Virus record (IMG/VR): IMGVR_UViG_3300031692_000012
Location: 1-35,071 of that record
Length of the DNA stretch: 35,071 bases
From: a virus
Strand: one strand, 5' to 3'
Position numbers and translations under genes: made by a program. The notes under the pieces were generated by a model. The model did not search any database and was not told the origin of the DNA. It saw only the letters and a list, made by a program, of their open reading frames with translations. Numbering within the stretch: position 1 is the stretch's first letter; each line of letters starts with the position of its first letter. Below are positions 4,999-13,136 of the stretch, one piece after another.

Positions 4999-5027
4999 AG
5001 TATAGTAAAGAAATTTGAGATTGTCAA
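4999..5027 (-). promoter_or_regulatory. Strong sigma70-type promoter of the leftward cluster
   Basis: On the - strand TTGACA (5022-5027) and TATACT (4999-5004) are separated by exactly 17 bp. The transcript would start near 4992, leaving a leader of about 190 bases before the ATG at 4803. It would cover all the small leftward genes, since no terminator is obvious between them. Confidence 0.75.
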
Positions 5028-5075
5028 TAAAAATATGTAAAAATATACAATATTTTTAAATATTTTTGTTTTTTT

Positions 5076-5100
5076 GGTGTGGTGTGGTGTGGTGTGGTGT
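5076..5100 (+). repeat. Five tandem GGTGT units
   Basis: Five perfect copies of the pentamer GGTGT are followed directly by GATTT-type repeats. This simple-sequence tract sits between the leftward promoter and the terminase genes. Slippage could alter spacing here, but no function is evident. Confidence 0.9.
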
Positions 5101-5204
5101 GATTTGATTTTGATTTGATTTGGTTTAAGTGTGATTTAAGTGTGATTTATATTTTTTCATGTAAAAAGATGTACTTACAGATATACTAGGCGGGGAGGGG
5201 GTCT

Positions 5205-5666
5205 GTGACGATGACGATAAGCTTACTTCCACGCGAAGATGTAAAAATTTCCGACGAAAAAGCCAGTGAGATACTGTATCGCTATGCACTTTTTATCGCC
5301 GATCGCCCGGAAGAGTGCATGGTGAAGCTTGCAGAGGAGGCGGGAGCAGACTGGATCCAGATTGAGGAGTGGGAGCGCTCAAGCTCCGCCGTTAGGGCTT
5401 TGCTTGCAACAGCGAGGAAAAAAAGAGCTTGGAGGATGATAGCCCTTGCCTACGACACCATCAAAAAGACTGACATCTCAGACGGCAATAGCGGAAAACT
5501 TAAACGAAATGGTCAATCTTTAGTCAAACTAAACGAACTTCTTGCCGACCTCTACCGCATCATGGCTGCTTATCTAGCACCTGACACCTTTGGTAACGTT
5601 GCGCACGAAATCCGTACTTTACAGAAAGAAATCGCCAGCGTTAAAAAATCGCTTACAAAACAGTAA
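5205..5666 (+). CDS. Candidate terminase small subunit
   Basis: A 153-residue protein encoded three genes before TerL. Residues about 15-55 look like a helical DNA-binding segment (RPEECMVKLAEEAGADWIQI), followed by a basic helix (about 70-90, ATARKKRAWRMIALAYDTIK) and a C-terminal coiled coil (about 125-153), which fits a small terminase that binds pac DNA and oligomerises. Position is the main argument; I see no diagnostic motif. The GTG at 5205 has the better SD spacing (GGAGG six bases upstream); an ATG at 5211 is the alternative. Base composition is GC-richer than in the flanking genes. Confidence 0.5.
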   Translation: MTMTISLLPREDVKISDEKASEILYRYALFIADRPEECMVKLAEEAGADWIQIEEWERSSSAVRALLATARKKRAWRMIALAYDTIKKTDISDGNSGKLKRNGQSLVKLNELLADLYRIMAAYLAPDTFGNVAHEIRTLQKEIASVKKSLTKQ

Positions 5667-5680
5667 ACCGAGGAGACACT

Positions 5681-5863
5681 ATGCCAGCAAAAAGTAAAAA
5701 GCAGCGCCGCCTCATGGCGATAGCAGAGCATGCCCCAAGCAAGCTTTACAAGCGTAACAAGAAAGTAACAAAAATGACCAAGGCTCAGCTACATGACTTC
5801 GCAAAAACAAAAGAAAGTCGTCTGCCCACAAAGAAAAAGCCAAAGTCAAAGCGGGGGCGGTAA
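5681..5863 (+). CDS. DUF3008-like small basic phage protein
   Basis: A 60-residue, highly basic protein. MPAKSKKQRRLMAIAEH and FAKTKESRLPTKKK match the MPAKSKAQ(Q/F)R.M...FA.TK...LP.KK pattern of a small protein found beside phage terminase and portal genes (DUF3008, from memory). Its function is unknown; its charge suggests nucleic-acid or capsid contact. It has a good SD (GAGGAG) and abuts the next gene directly (TAA then ATG). Confidence 0.65.
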   Translation: MPAKSKKQRRLMAIAEHAPSKLYKRNKKVTKMTKAQLHDFAKTKESRLPTKKKPKSKRGR

Positions 5864-6310
5864 ATGACGGAGCTTACAGGTCAAGACCTAATTTCAAAAA
5901 GAATATCAGTCGCAATCTACGGGATTGGGTTGGATCTGAAAGTTTTTAGGTCGCACATTTTTTACCCCTGGTCAGCTTTATCAAAAGCCGAGCTAAAGCA
6001 CTATCCTAACACTCTGACGACGTGTCATCTATATCATATAACTCTTACCTTTGGGAATGATGTGGTAGATATGGGGATCAAGGACGACCAAGAGACGGAC
6101 GCTTATGGCATAGCCGAGGGCTTTTTACGCCTGATAAGAGAATGTCTCGCCAGACAAGCATCGATGAGCAGCACACCTGCCGACGAATATTATGCGATTT
6201 TAGCCGTGGTGCGTATCAATGGAGCCTTTATAGCGCCTAATCCTCACCGCCCGGATGAGTTTTTTACATATAAGAAAGAAAAGCGTAAAGAAAAGCGTAC
6301 AGAACACTAA
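5864..6310 (+). CDS. Hypothetical protein in the terminase block
   Basis: A 148-residue protein that I do not recognise. It has a mixed alpha/beta pattern with several aromatic beta-like stretches (TTCHLYHITLTFGNDVVDMG) and a strongly basic C-terminal tail (YKKEKRKEKRTEH). The start abuts the stop of the DUF3008-like gene, and TerL follows six bases after its stop, so it belongs to the packaging transcription unit. It shares the higher GC content of this block. Confidence 0.55.
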   Translation: MTELTGQDLISKRISVAIYGIGLDLKVFRSHIFYPWSALSKAELKHYPNTLTTCHLYHITLTFGNDVVDMGIKDDQETDAYGIAEGFLRLIRECLARQASMSSTPADEYYAILAVVRINGAFIAPNPHRPDEFFTYKKEKRKEKRTEH

Positions 6311-6316
6311 GAACAG

Positions 6317-7927
6317 ATGTTAGATGTCGCTCAGCTAAAAGATGAAGTTTATGGTGTAAAACTGCAAGGGGCAGCTGATCTAAATGCGCGTCATGTCATC
6401 GTTGACCAAAAACTACACACCGTAGAAGTGCTAAATCGATATCACCAAGAATCTTGCGCAAAATATGTACCAACAACCACGTCTGCGATTTTCCATGCTT
6501 GTGATGACCGGGTGCGTGTGATACGCGGTCATGTAGGCTCAGGCAAGACTACAGCTATGTGCGCAGAGATAATCTTGCGGGCTTGTGCTATGCCCCCGTG
6601 CCGGGATGGTGTCCGCCGCTCACGGTGGGCGGTCATCCGGAACACTTACGGCGACTTAATCAAAACTACGATCCATACTTGGCAGCAGTGGTACCGGTAT
6701 CTAGGACAACAAACTGTTAGACAGACTCCCTCGTACTCCATTCATCATGTTTTTAATGATGGTGCGGGCGTAGTAGAAATGGAGCTCTTGCCGATAGCCC
6801 TTGATACTGTCGTGGATGTCAGCAAACATCTAAAATCCCTTGAAGTAACTGGTGTTTTTCTAAATGAGCTAAGTGAGCTCCATAGACTGGTCTTGGATTT
6901 CTTTTCAGGTGGACGTCTTCCCCGCTACCCACGCAAGATAGACTTTAGTGAGGAGATACAAGCGCAAAAGCGCATGTACTGGAGCGGAATCTTTGCTGAT
7001 ACTAATCCTCCGGACGAGGATAGCTGGATATATAAGCTTTTCGAGATGGACAGACCCCCGGAATATACGATGCTGGTCCAACCGCCTGCAGTTTTGAAAA
7101 TAGAAAATGGATATGTCATAAATCCGGAAGCTGAAAATATAGTCAATATCCCGAATGGAGAGGACGAGTATGTCAAGATGACGTATGGTAAATCCGATAA
7201 TTTCATCCGCGTTTATCTGATGGGCGAATACGGCACTCTTAGTGACGAGAAAAAAGTATATAATAACTACAATGACAACATTCATTCCGGAGTAGTGGAA
7301 GTAGCGGTTGACTGTCCGCTTATCATCGCCGCAGACCTTGGAACTGTGGCTCCGGCTGTTTTAGTGGCTCAGCTTGCTGATGGGCGTTTGCGGGTGGTCA
7401 AAGAATTTTGTGGGGAGTTTATGACAATTACGGAACTCACGGAACATTCCGTCATGCCGTGGTTAAGATCTAACTGTGATGGGATGGTGGTAGAGATAGT
7501 CTTGCATGATCCAGCAGATACGTATGACGGAGCGGAGCAACTGCGGGCTTTTTTTAGCCATGCTGTAAAACCAGCTTTAACCAATGCGAAAAATCCGAGG
7601 ATTAACTCCGTAAGCATGTGGCTAAATCGGCTTGTTATGGGGCAAGGAGCGATATGCATAGACAGAGCAAATTGTGCACAGTTGCGTAAAGGTTTTAATG
7701 GAAAATATTTTTACAAAAAGCTGAGAGTAATCGGTGAAGATAGATACAAGGAAGAGCCACATAAAAATCACCCTTTTAGTGATGTGCATGACTGTCTTCA
7801 ATATATTTGCTGCTATGTGAACAAAGAGTTATCATTTGACGATGAAACCGACGAAGAGATAGCAAGCTACGGGTATGAGTTTAGGCGTCTGCGAGAAACG
7901 CAAGCAGACAAAATTACGGGGTATTGA
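6317..7927 (+). CDS. terL: Terminase large subunit (ATPase/nuclease)
   Basis: A 536-residue DNA-packaging motor protein. The Walker A P-loop GHVGSGKTT is at residues 71-79 and a Walker B-like VFLNE at 180-184. The ATPase domain is followed by an RNase H-fold nuclease region with IIAADLGT (acidic residue near 340), VLHDPADTYDG (about 395-405) and a late HPFSDVHDCLQY (about 482-493) supplying further metal-binding acids. It translocates DNA through the portal and cuts the concatemer. GC content is near 45-50% in much of the gene, against about 35% in the portal gene. The ATG has a weak SD; the stop overlaps the portal start. Confidence 0.9.
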   Translation: MLDVAQLKDEVYGVKLQGAADLNARHVIVDQKLHTVEVLNRYHQESCAKYVPTTTSAIFHACDDRVRVIRGHVGSGKTTAMCAEIILRACAMPPCRDGVRRSRWAVIRNTYGDLIKTTIHTWQQWYRYLGQQTVRQTPSYSIHHVFNDGAGVVEMELLPIALDTVVDVSKHLKSLEVTGVFLNELSELHRLVLDFFSGGRLPRYPRKIDFSEEIQAQKRMYWSGIFADTNPPDEDSWIYKLFEMDRPPEYTMLVQPPAVLKIENGYVINPEAENIVNIPNGEDEYVKMTYGKSDNFIRVYLMGEYGTLSDEKKVYNNYNDNIHSGVVEVAVDCPLIIAADLGTVAPAVLVAQLADGRLRVVKEFCGEFMTITELTEHSVMPWLRSNCDGMVVEIVLHDPADTYDGAEQLRAFFSHAVKPALTNAKNPRINSVSMWLNRLVMGQGAICIDRANCAQLRKGFNGKYFYKKLRVIGEDRYKEEPHKNHPFSDVHDCLQYICCYVNKELSFDDETDEEIASYGYEFRRLRETQADKITGY

Positions 7928-10140
7928 TGATGGACAAAGCGGATGAAAAACTTTTAATAAAATATTCAAAAGAAATAAATCTTTGTGAATATGTAGACAA
8001 GAACAAATTAGAAAAAATTGGTAGAGATGTTGTAGAGTCGACAAAGGAAGATGATACAACGAGAACAGAATGGTTTGATACTTACAATGCTGCTTTAAAG
8101 ATAGCAAAGCAAGTTAATGACACAAAAACTTATCCTTTTGTTAATTCCTCAAATGTAAAAATTCCTTTGATATTAGTCGGTTGTGTGCAATTTAATGCGA
8201 GGATTTTACCAGAAATCATTCAAATGGGAAAAGCCGTGCAAGCTCAAATTATCGGCAAACCTACGTCGGAACTTGAGGCGCGCTCAAAGCGCGTTGGTGA
8301 TCACATGTCACTACAAACGGCTCAATCAACGTGGAACGTGGACACGGATAGAATGCTGATGCTACTACCACTGGTAGGTACGGTTTTTAGGAAGTGGACG
8401 TATGACGCTTTAGGTAGGAGAGCTGCGTCGCACTTATGCTTACCTACAGAAATTATCGTAAATAACGATATTTCATCAATTGAATCTGCTGAGCGAATTA
8501 CGCACGTTTTAAGGATGACAAAGAATGAAATCGTGGAGCGTACCAGATATGGTCTCTTTCGGGAAGTTGAGCTATTGGATTTAAAGAAAAAGGCTGAGGC
8601 GGATGTTATAACTTTTGGATTAAATATCAACCCAATCAATGATGATGAAAAGGTTTTACCATCAGAATTAGAAAACGACAATAATAAATACATAGTCTAC
8701 GAGCAGCACTGCTATTTAGATTTGGATGAGGACGGATACAAAGAACCGTATATTGTCACAGTAATCAAGGAAAATAATGAAGTAGTTAGAATTGCCCCAA
8801 GATTTGACGAAAATTCCTTTGTTTACAATGCCAAAAAAGAAATTGTTAAAATAAATCCGGATAATTATTTTGCTGCGCATATATTTATTCCAGCCCCAGA
8901 CGGGACTTTTTTAGGTATCGGTTTTGGTCAATTGTTGTTACATATTAGCAGTGCTGCGAATAGCATCACCAACAATCTCATCGACGCTGGAACCTTGTCC
9001 AATTTGAAAGCTGGGTTTATTAGTAAAGATTTAAGATTACCCAAAGGACACATGGAATTTTTACCGGGAGAATGGAAACAGGTAGATGTTCCCTATGGGC
9101 AGCGAGTGCAGGATTCCATATTTCCATTACCAGTTAGTGAGCCATCACAGGCACTGATGTCTCTGCTAACTTTTCTTATAGACTTCGGGAAGCAAGTAGC
9201 TAATATCAATGATATTTTGATGGGTACTCCTAGCGCGGCAAACATGCCGGCAACTTCCGTTGTTGCACTTGTAGAACAAGGCACAAAAATTTACAATTCA
9301 ATTTTAAAGCGGCTGTATGAAAGTTTAAGAACGGAATTTAATATTTTATATAAAATCAATAAGAAATATTTTAGTTTATACCCAAAAAAAGAGGTATATA
9401 CGGAATCAGGTTTTGTTACTGAAGAAGATTACACTGACGAAAATTTCAACATTATTCCTGTGGCAAATCCCGCGCTTGGTACTGATGCGGTACGATTGGC
9501 TAAGATGCAGGTGTTACTACAACTGGCACAAGATCCATTAATCAATCGGCAAGAAGTTTACAAACGATACTTTGATGTGCTTGGTATGTCAGACCCTGAC
9601 AAGCTTTTTTCACCGCCTCCACCACCACCGCCACCTTCTGCTGAAGACATTTTAAAACAAGCACAAGCAAAATATCTAAGTATGCAGACAGCTGAAATTC
9701 AAATGAAAGCAGAACTGGAGGCGTTATCGTTGATGGTAAAAGAAAAGCAGGCTCAAGCAGATGCTGCTTATAAAGGAGGGCAGCTTGCTAATCAGAGAGT
9801 GCAGGCAATATCCGATATGGCTAAAACTGAAGCAGTTACAAGTCCGCAAGATGTTAAAAGTGCTTCGGCAGTTGCAGATACAGCAAAACAGCAATCAGCA
9901 CTAGGCGTTGATTATGGAGATGTTTTTCAACAAACTGCACAAGAAATATCCCAAAATCAATTGCAACAAGGAGGAGGACAGAGTTATAATAAAGGCGGTG
10001 GTGAGCCGCAAATGCAACAGGCTGGAGGAGGTGAAGGAGCTCCCCAACTACCCCCGGAATTAGAATCGGCTTTACAAGGTGTTTCAGATAATAAAAATGC
10101 TGTGAGTCCACAAGGAGTGGTCGAAGCAGGAAAATTATAG
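7924..10140 (+). CDS. Portal protein
   Basis: A 738-residue protein of a portal family typical of P22-like and related phages. Recognisable stretches are TYPFVNSSNVKIPLI (about 67-82), the MSLQTAQSTWNVDTDRML region (about 128-145), GIGFGQLLLHISSAANSITN (about 336-355) and MGTPSAANMPATSV (about 434-447). A run of eight prolines near residue 565 marks the start of a helical, Gln/Ala-rich C-terminal extension (about 575-738) ending in Gly/Gln-rich sequence, comparable in position to the helical barrel of P22 portal. It forms the dodecameric ring for DNA entry and exit. Its ATGATG overlaps the TerL stop. AT-rich codon use starts here. Confidence 0.88.
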   Translation: MMMDKADEKLLIKYSKEINLCEYVDKNKLEKIGRDVVESTKEDDTTRTEWFDTYNAALKIAKQVNDTKTYPFVNSSNVKIPLILVGCVQFNARILPEIIQMGKAVQAQIIGKPTSELEARSKRVGDHMSLQTAQSTWNVDTDRMLMLLPLVGTVFRKWTYDALGRRAASHLCLPTEIIVNNDISSIESAERITHVLRMTKNEIVERTRYGLFREVELLDLKKKAEADVITFGLNINPINDDEKVLPSELENDNNKYIVYEQHCYLDLDEDGYKEPYIVTVIKENNEVVRIAPRFDENSFVYNAKKEIVKINPDNYFAAHIFIPAPDGTFLGIGFGQLLLHISSAANSITNNLIDAGTLSNLKAGFISKDLRLPKGHMEFLPGEWKQVDVPYGQRVQDSIFPLPVSEPSQALMSLLTFLIDFGKQVANINDILMGTPSAANMPATSVVALVEQGTKIYNSILKRLYESLRTEFNILYKINKKYFSLYPKKEVYTESGFVTEEDYTDENFNIIPVANPALGTDAVRLAKMQVLLQLAQDPLINRQEVYKRYFDVLGMSDPDKLFSPPPPPPPPSAEDILKQAQAKYLSMQTAEIQMKAELEALSLMVKEKQAQADAAYKGGQLANQRVQAISDMAKTEAVTSPQDVKSASAVADTAKQQSALGVDYGDVFQQTAQEISQNQLQQGGGQSYNKGGGEPQMQQAGGGEGAPQLPPELESALQGVSDNKNAVSPQGVVEAGKL

Positions 10141-10149
10141 AGAGGTTTT

Positions 10150-10443
10150 ATGCCACAAGTGCAAGCCAGCGCAACGAATAAAAATATAGAAGAGTTAAGG
10201 GAGATGTTTGCTGTTTGGAAAAATCATCCAATCACCAAAATTCTTCATAATTATTTATTATTTCTTTTAAAACAGGAGACCAATATTATCATGAGTCTCT
10301 ACAGCATGCACTTGGATGCTGATAACAAGCTTTTGAATTTGGGAGCGCATTCTCATAGGGCGCGTTTTATAGACGGACTTACAAAACTATCATTTGATGA
10401 ACTTATTCCCATAATTGAGGAACAACAGCGTGGCAAAATATAA
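10150..10443 (+). CDS. Hypothetical protein after portal
   Basis: A 97-residue protein, mostly helical (KILHNYLLFLLKQETNII). It could be a small assembly factor, but I do not recognise a family. It has a good SD (AGAGG) nine bases after the portal stop. Its 3' end overlaps the start of the next gene by 14 bases, as is common in compact phage operons. Confidence 0.6.
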   Translation: MPQVQASATNKNIEELREMFAVWKNHPITKILHNYLLFLLKQETNIIMSLYSMHLDADNKLLNLGAHSHRARFIDGLTKLSFDELIPIIEEQQRGKI

Positions 10444-10771
10444 AATTTGGGTAGCTGAAAATAGGATATTGATTAAAGAAAGAGTATATGAAGAACAGGT
10501 TAAACTGTCTATTGCTCTACCGGAAAGTGCAAAAGATAAGTACCAAGATATGGCAACTGAAGGGAGAATTTTAGCTCTAGGAGAGTCTGCTTTTAGTGAT
10601 ATTGATGTACTAAGGCGACCTAAAATCGGCGATATAATATATTTTCAAAAATTTGATGGATTCGGGATAAGGTATAAAGACGTAAATTACAGAATTCTTA
10701 CTGATGATTGCCACTTATGTTTTTCTCATGATTATATTGATAAAGATGAGGATTTATGCCTAATAAAATAA
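10430..10771 (+). CDS. Hypothetical protein between portal and scaffold
   Basis: A 113-residue protein with the GTG at 10430 as start; TGAGG (10416-10420) lies nine bases upstream, better than the in-frame TTG at 10415. The protein is mixed alpha/beta, with a C-terminal beta-rich part (KIGDIIYFQKFDGFGIRYKD) suggesting a small barrel, perhaps like head-tail or co-chaperonin-type folds, but this is only an impression. It overlaps both neighbours (10430-10443 and 10756-10771), so translational coupling is likely. Confidence 0.55.
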   Translation: MAKYKIWVAENRILIKERVYEEQVKLSIALPESAKDKYQDMATEGRILALGESAFSDIDVLRRPKIGDIIYFQKFDGFGIRYKDVNYRILTDDCHLCFSHDYIDKDEDLCLIK

Positions 10772-11811
10772 AAGATGTGCCTACAGAAACGAGTAATCAA
10801 GCCCATTTACCAAGTGAAGCAGACCTGGAATCAGCTAAAACATCTTTTTTGAAATCTGCTAGCGCTCAAACGGTAGATTTATCTAAATATAAAACTCAAA
10901 TTGAGGATAATGCGGAAGAAACTAAGTCTTCAGACGTACCTCCTGTAATTAAAGAAGAACCAGAGGTCCAGCCTGTCCAAAAAGCTGCTGAATATTCGGA
11001 AATAGAAAAACAAGCTATAAAAAATGGGTGGGTTCCGAAAGATGAATTTAGGGGTGATGTATCAAAATGGCGCGATGCTCACAGTTGGCTCGATAGAAAA
11101 GATTTATTTGAAAGAATTGATAGGCAAAATCACTACATTCAGCGTATGGAAGAGCGACAAGCGGAATTAATGGGCTTTTTAAAGACTAAATATGAAAAAG
11201 AAACGAATGAGCAGCGGGAAATATTAAAAAGTAAAAAGATTGAGGCTATTAAGCGTGGAGATGTAGACGAAGTAGCTAAAATTGAGGCTGCAATAGCAGA
11301 TTTAGTGACTCCTATGCCTAAAAATAAAGAAAATCCAGAGCATGTGACACCCACAGCCGATAATTCTGTGGATCCATTAGAAAAACAGCTTGTGGATTCT
11401 TTTATGCAACGTAATAAGTCATGGTTTAACATGGATTCGACGGAAAATAAGTTTTTAACTAAGACTGCTATAGATTATGAAAGAGTATTAGCAGGAGAAA
11501 ATCCTAATTTAACATTAGCTGAACGTATTGCAAAAACAGAACGTTATATGCAAGACAAATTTAATGCGGGTGTTCCAGCAAACGTACCTCCAACAGAAAG
11601 TAAAGTCAGAAGTATCAAAGCCAGAGCAGATGACATACCTTCTTTTGATAGCTTACCCCCACAAATAAAACAAATCATTGACTATTCAGTTAATACTTAT
11701 AATACACGGCTTAAAAATCTCAATATAAGTGGAAAGCGCAGGTCTAGAGAGTTTTATATCAAAGAGCTAGTCAAAACTAAGGCAATTGATAATTATGGTA
11801 ATATTTTATAA
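10756..11811 (+). CDS. Scaffolding-like capsid assembly protein
   Basis: A 351-residue, charged, mostly helical protein. An acidic, Pro-rich N-terminus (about 1-80) precedes a characteristic stretch, about residues 83-120: EIEKQAIKNGWVPKDEFRGD then KWRDAHSWLDRKDLFERI. I know this from phage proteins annotated as scaffold or capsid assembly. A long coiled coil follows (about 120-190), and then a basic C-terminus, as in scaffolds that bind the coat protein. Its place between portal and coat genes supports the role. There is no protease motif. Confidence 0.65.
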   Translation: MPNKIKDVPTETSNQAHLPSEADLESAKTSFLKSASAQTVDLSKYKTQIEDNAEETKSSDVPPVIKEEPEVQPVQKAAEYSEIEKQAIKNGWVPKDEFRGDVSKWRDAHSWLDRKDLFERIDRQNHYIQRMEERQAELMGFLKTKYEKETNEQREILKSKKIEAIKRGDVDEVAKIEAAIADLVTPMPKNKENPEHVTPTADNSVDPLEKQLVDSFMQRNKSWFNMDSTENKFLTKTAIDYERVLAGENPNLTLAERIAKTERYMQDKFNAGVPANVPPTESKVRSIKARADDIPSFDSLPPQIKQIIDYSVNTYNTRLKNLNISGKRRSREFYIKELVKTKAIDNYGNIL

Positions 11812-11822
11812 TAGGTGATTTT

Positions 11823-12251
11823 ATGACCGAAATAGGTAAAGAACCAGCAAAAAAAACAGCAAAAGGACCAAAGCGTATTCCGTTACATAAACAGCGCGGC
11901 TATGATTATGACGGTCTGGGATTAGATACCAAAAACTTTTTTTATTATTGGGCAAATGGCTATGAAGGTAACTTAGCTTCATTTGAAACTGCCGGGTTTT
12001 CTTATGTTCTTGATAAAGACGGCAAAAAAGTTAAAAAAAGGATGGGTAGATATCAAGACGGAGCACAGTTCTTAATGCGTCAACCAATGAAGTTACATGA
12101 AGAAGATGCTCTTTCATTGCTTGAAGAGCCGGAAAGTATTGAGCGAGAAATGCGCTCAAAAGGTTTTTCTGGTCAGCAATTGGGGCATGGTTCAGATCCG
12201 CGCTACCTGGTAGGTAAAGTAAAGATTCGCAGTGATAATATTGACATGTAA
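11823..12251 (+). CDS. Hypothetical protein upstream of capsid genes
   Basis: A 142-residue protein with a basic N-terminus (EPAKKTAKGPKRIPLHKQRG), then LDTKNFFYYWANGYEGNLAS and a helical acidic segment (LHEEDALSLLEEPESIEREM). The wording around the aromatic segment resembles small proteins coded near capsid genes in other podoviruses, but I cannot name it. It ends the portal-scaffold run; a 303-bp repeat-rich gap follows. Confidence 0.55.
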   Translation: MTEIGKEPAKKTAKGPKRIPLHKQRGYDYDGLGLDTKNFFYYWANGYEGNLASFETAGFSYVLDKDGKKVKKRMGRYQDGAQFLMRQPMKLHEEDALSLLEEPESIEREMRSKGFSGQQLGHGSDPRYLVGKVKIRSDNIDM

Positions 12252-12306
12252 ATTAATAAATGTTAATTTATTACCAGCATCATCTATGTAGATAGATTTT
12301 CAGCTC

Positions 12307-12407
12307 CTTCAGACACAGGTCTTTCAACAGTTCCATTCAATTACAGACAAATTTTAGTATCTTCAGACACAGGTCTTTCAACAGTTCCATTCAATCAGAC
12401 ACAGGTC
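12307..12407 (+). repeat. 35-bp direct repeat, two copies plus a 13-bp partial
   Basis: Copies at 12307-12341 and 12361-12395 are identical (core CAGACACAGGTCTTTCAACA) and spaced 54 bp apart, with a 19-bp unique spacer. A partial third copy, TCAGACACAGGTC, begins at the end of the second (12395-12407). With only two full copies and no cas gene this is not a CRISPR array. It lies in the gap before the decoration and capsid genes. Confidence 0.85.
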
Positions 12408-12446
12408 AAAAACAAAAGTAATTAATATTAATTAATTTTTTATGTA

Positions 12447-12530
12447 AGGACGATTGCGCCCTTTATTAGGACGATTGCGCCCTTTATTAGGACGATTGCG
12501 CCCTTTATTAGGACGATTGCGCCTTTTATT
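12447..12530 (+). repeat. Four tandem 21-bp repeats
   Basis: The unit (core GGACGATTGCGCCC, then TTTATT) occurs at 12447, 12468, 12489 and 12510; the first three are identical and the last has one C-to-T change. The 21-bp period equals two helical turns, so a bound protein would line up on one face of the DNA. The array ends 24 bp before the ATG of the decoration gene. It is GC-richer than its surroundings. Role unknown; it could be an activator/operator array or a structured leader. Confidence 0.9.
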
Positions 12531-12554
12531 TATTAATTTATTGAGGTATCAAAA

Positions 12555-13124
12555 ATGGCAAATACAAATACCGTTTTTGGCGCTCGCTTAGTTGATAGTC
12601 TTTCGGCAAGTTTGATGAATGGCAAAGTCCATCCATATACTGTACCAGCAACCGATGCTGTTGCTCTATTTGTAGGAGACTTTGTTAAATTAACTGGTGA
12701 ATCAGCCAATGGTGAAGACGGATTAAATCATCCCGTGGTTACTCAAGCTGCAGCTACCGAATTGTTAGTTGGTTTTGTTGCGGGATTTTTAGTAAACCCA
12801 AATTATTTAACACAATTGCATCGTACAGCAAATACGTTACGTACTGCTTTGGTTTTTGATGACCATATGGGGTTATTCGAGATCCAGTCTACAGGTGTAG
12901 GAGCAACGGGCGATATTGGGCAAAATGCCGATATCACTGTAGCTGCTGGTAGTACTATAACTGGACTATCCGGTATGCAATTAGATCACGCAACATTAGC
13001 TGGTGCTGATGGACAATTGCGTATTGTAAGTTTATCAAACACGGTTGCATCTGAGTTTGGGACATATACAAAATTTACATGTCTTATTAATGAACATTCC
13101 TATAAAGGGACTGTTGGAGTTTAA
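12555..13124 (+). CDS. Capsid decoration / structural cement protein
   Basis: A 189-residue protein directly before the coat gene. The pattern KVHPYTVPATDAVALFVGDFVKL (about residues 24-46) and the later GDIGQNADITVAAG are typical of phage cement/decoration proteins that bind the outer capsid. Its full length is paralogous to residues 1-187 of the 1347-residue fibre at 28477-32520 (shared YTV..TD...L..GD.VKL.G, DIG..A...V.AG, YTK..C.I..H). SD GAGG is ten bases before the ATG. The tandem 21-bp array lies in its leader. Confidence 0.75.
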   Translation: MANTNTVFGARLVDSLSASLMNGKVHPYTVPATDAVALFVGDFVKLTGESANGEDGLNHPVVTQAAATELLVGFVAGFLVNPNYLTQLHRTANTLRTALVFDDHMGLFEIQSTGVGATGDIGQNADITVAAGSTITGLSGMQLDHATLAGADGQLRIVSLSNTVASEFGTYTKFTCLINEHSYKGTVGV

Positions 13125-13136
13125 GGGGGATTATTT

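Larger units (their letters stand above)
4804..5204. other. 400-bp divergent control region
   Basis: No gene is visible here. From left to right it holds the leader of the leftward cluster; an inverted-repeat structure (4849-4925); a strong leftward promoter (4999-5027); a very AT-rich stretch; five tandem GGTGT units; GATTT and AAGTGTGATTT repeats (about 5101-5148); and a possible rightward -10 (TATACT, 5182-5187) without a good -35. A purine-rich GGGGAGGGGG SD follows for the gene at 5205. Confidence 0.6.

Noticed and set aside
6905-7285. - strand ORFs antisense to TerL (about 93-126 codons)
   Set aside because: They have no SD or context and lie opposite a gene with clear terminase motifs.
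10415-10771. A TTG start at 10415 for the gene between portal and scaffold
   Set aside because: The GTG at 10430 is better placed relative to TGAGG; the TTG overlaps that SD itself.
12307-12407. Two spaced direct repeats that look like a minimal CRISPR array
   Set aside because: There are only two full 35-bp repeats, the 19-bp spacer is too short, the third copy starts immediately after the second, and no cas gene is present.
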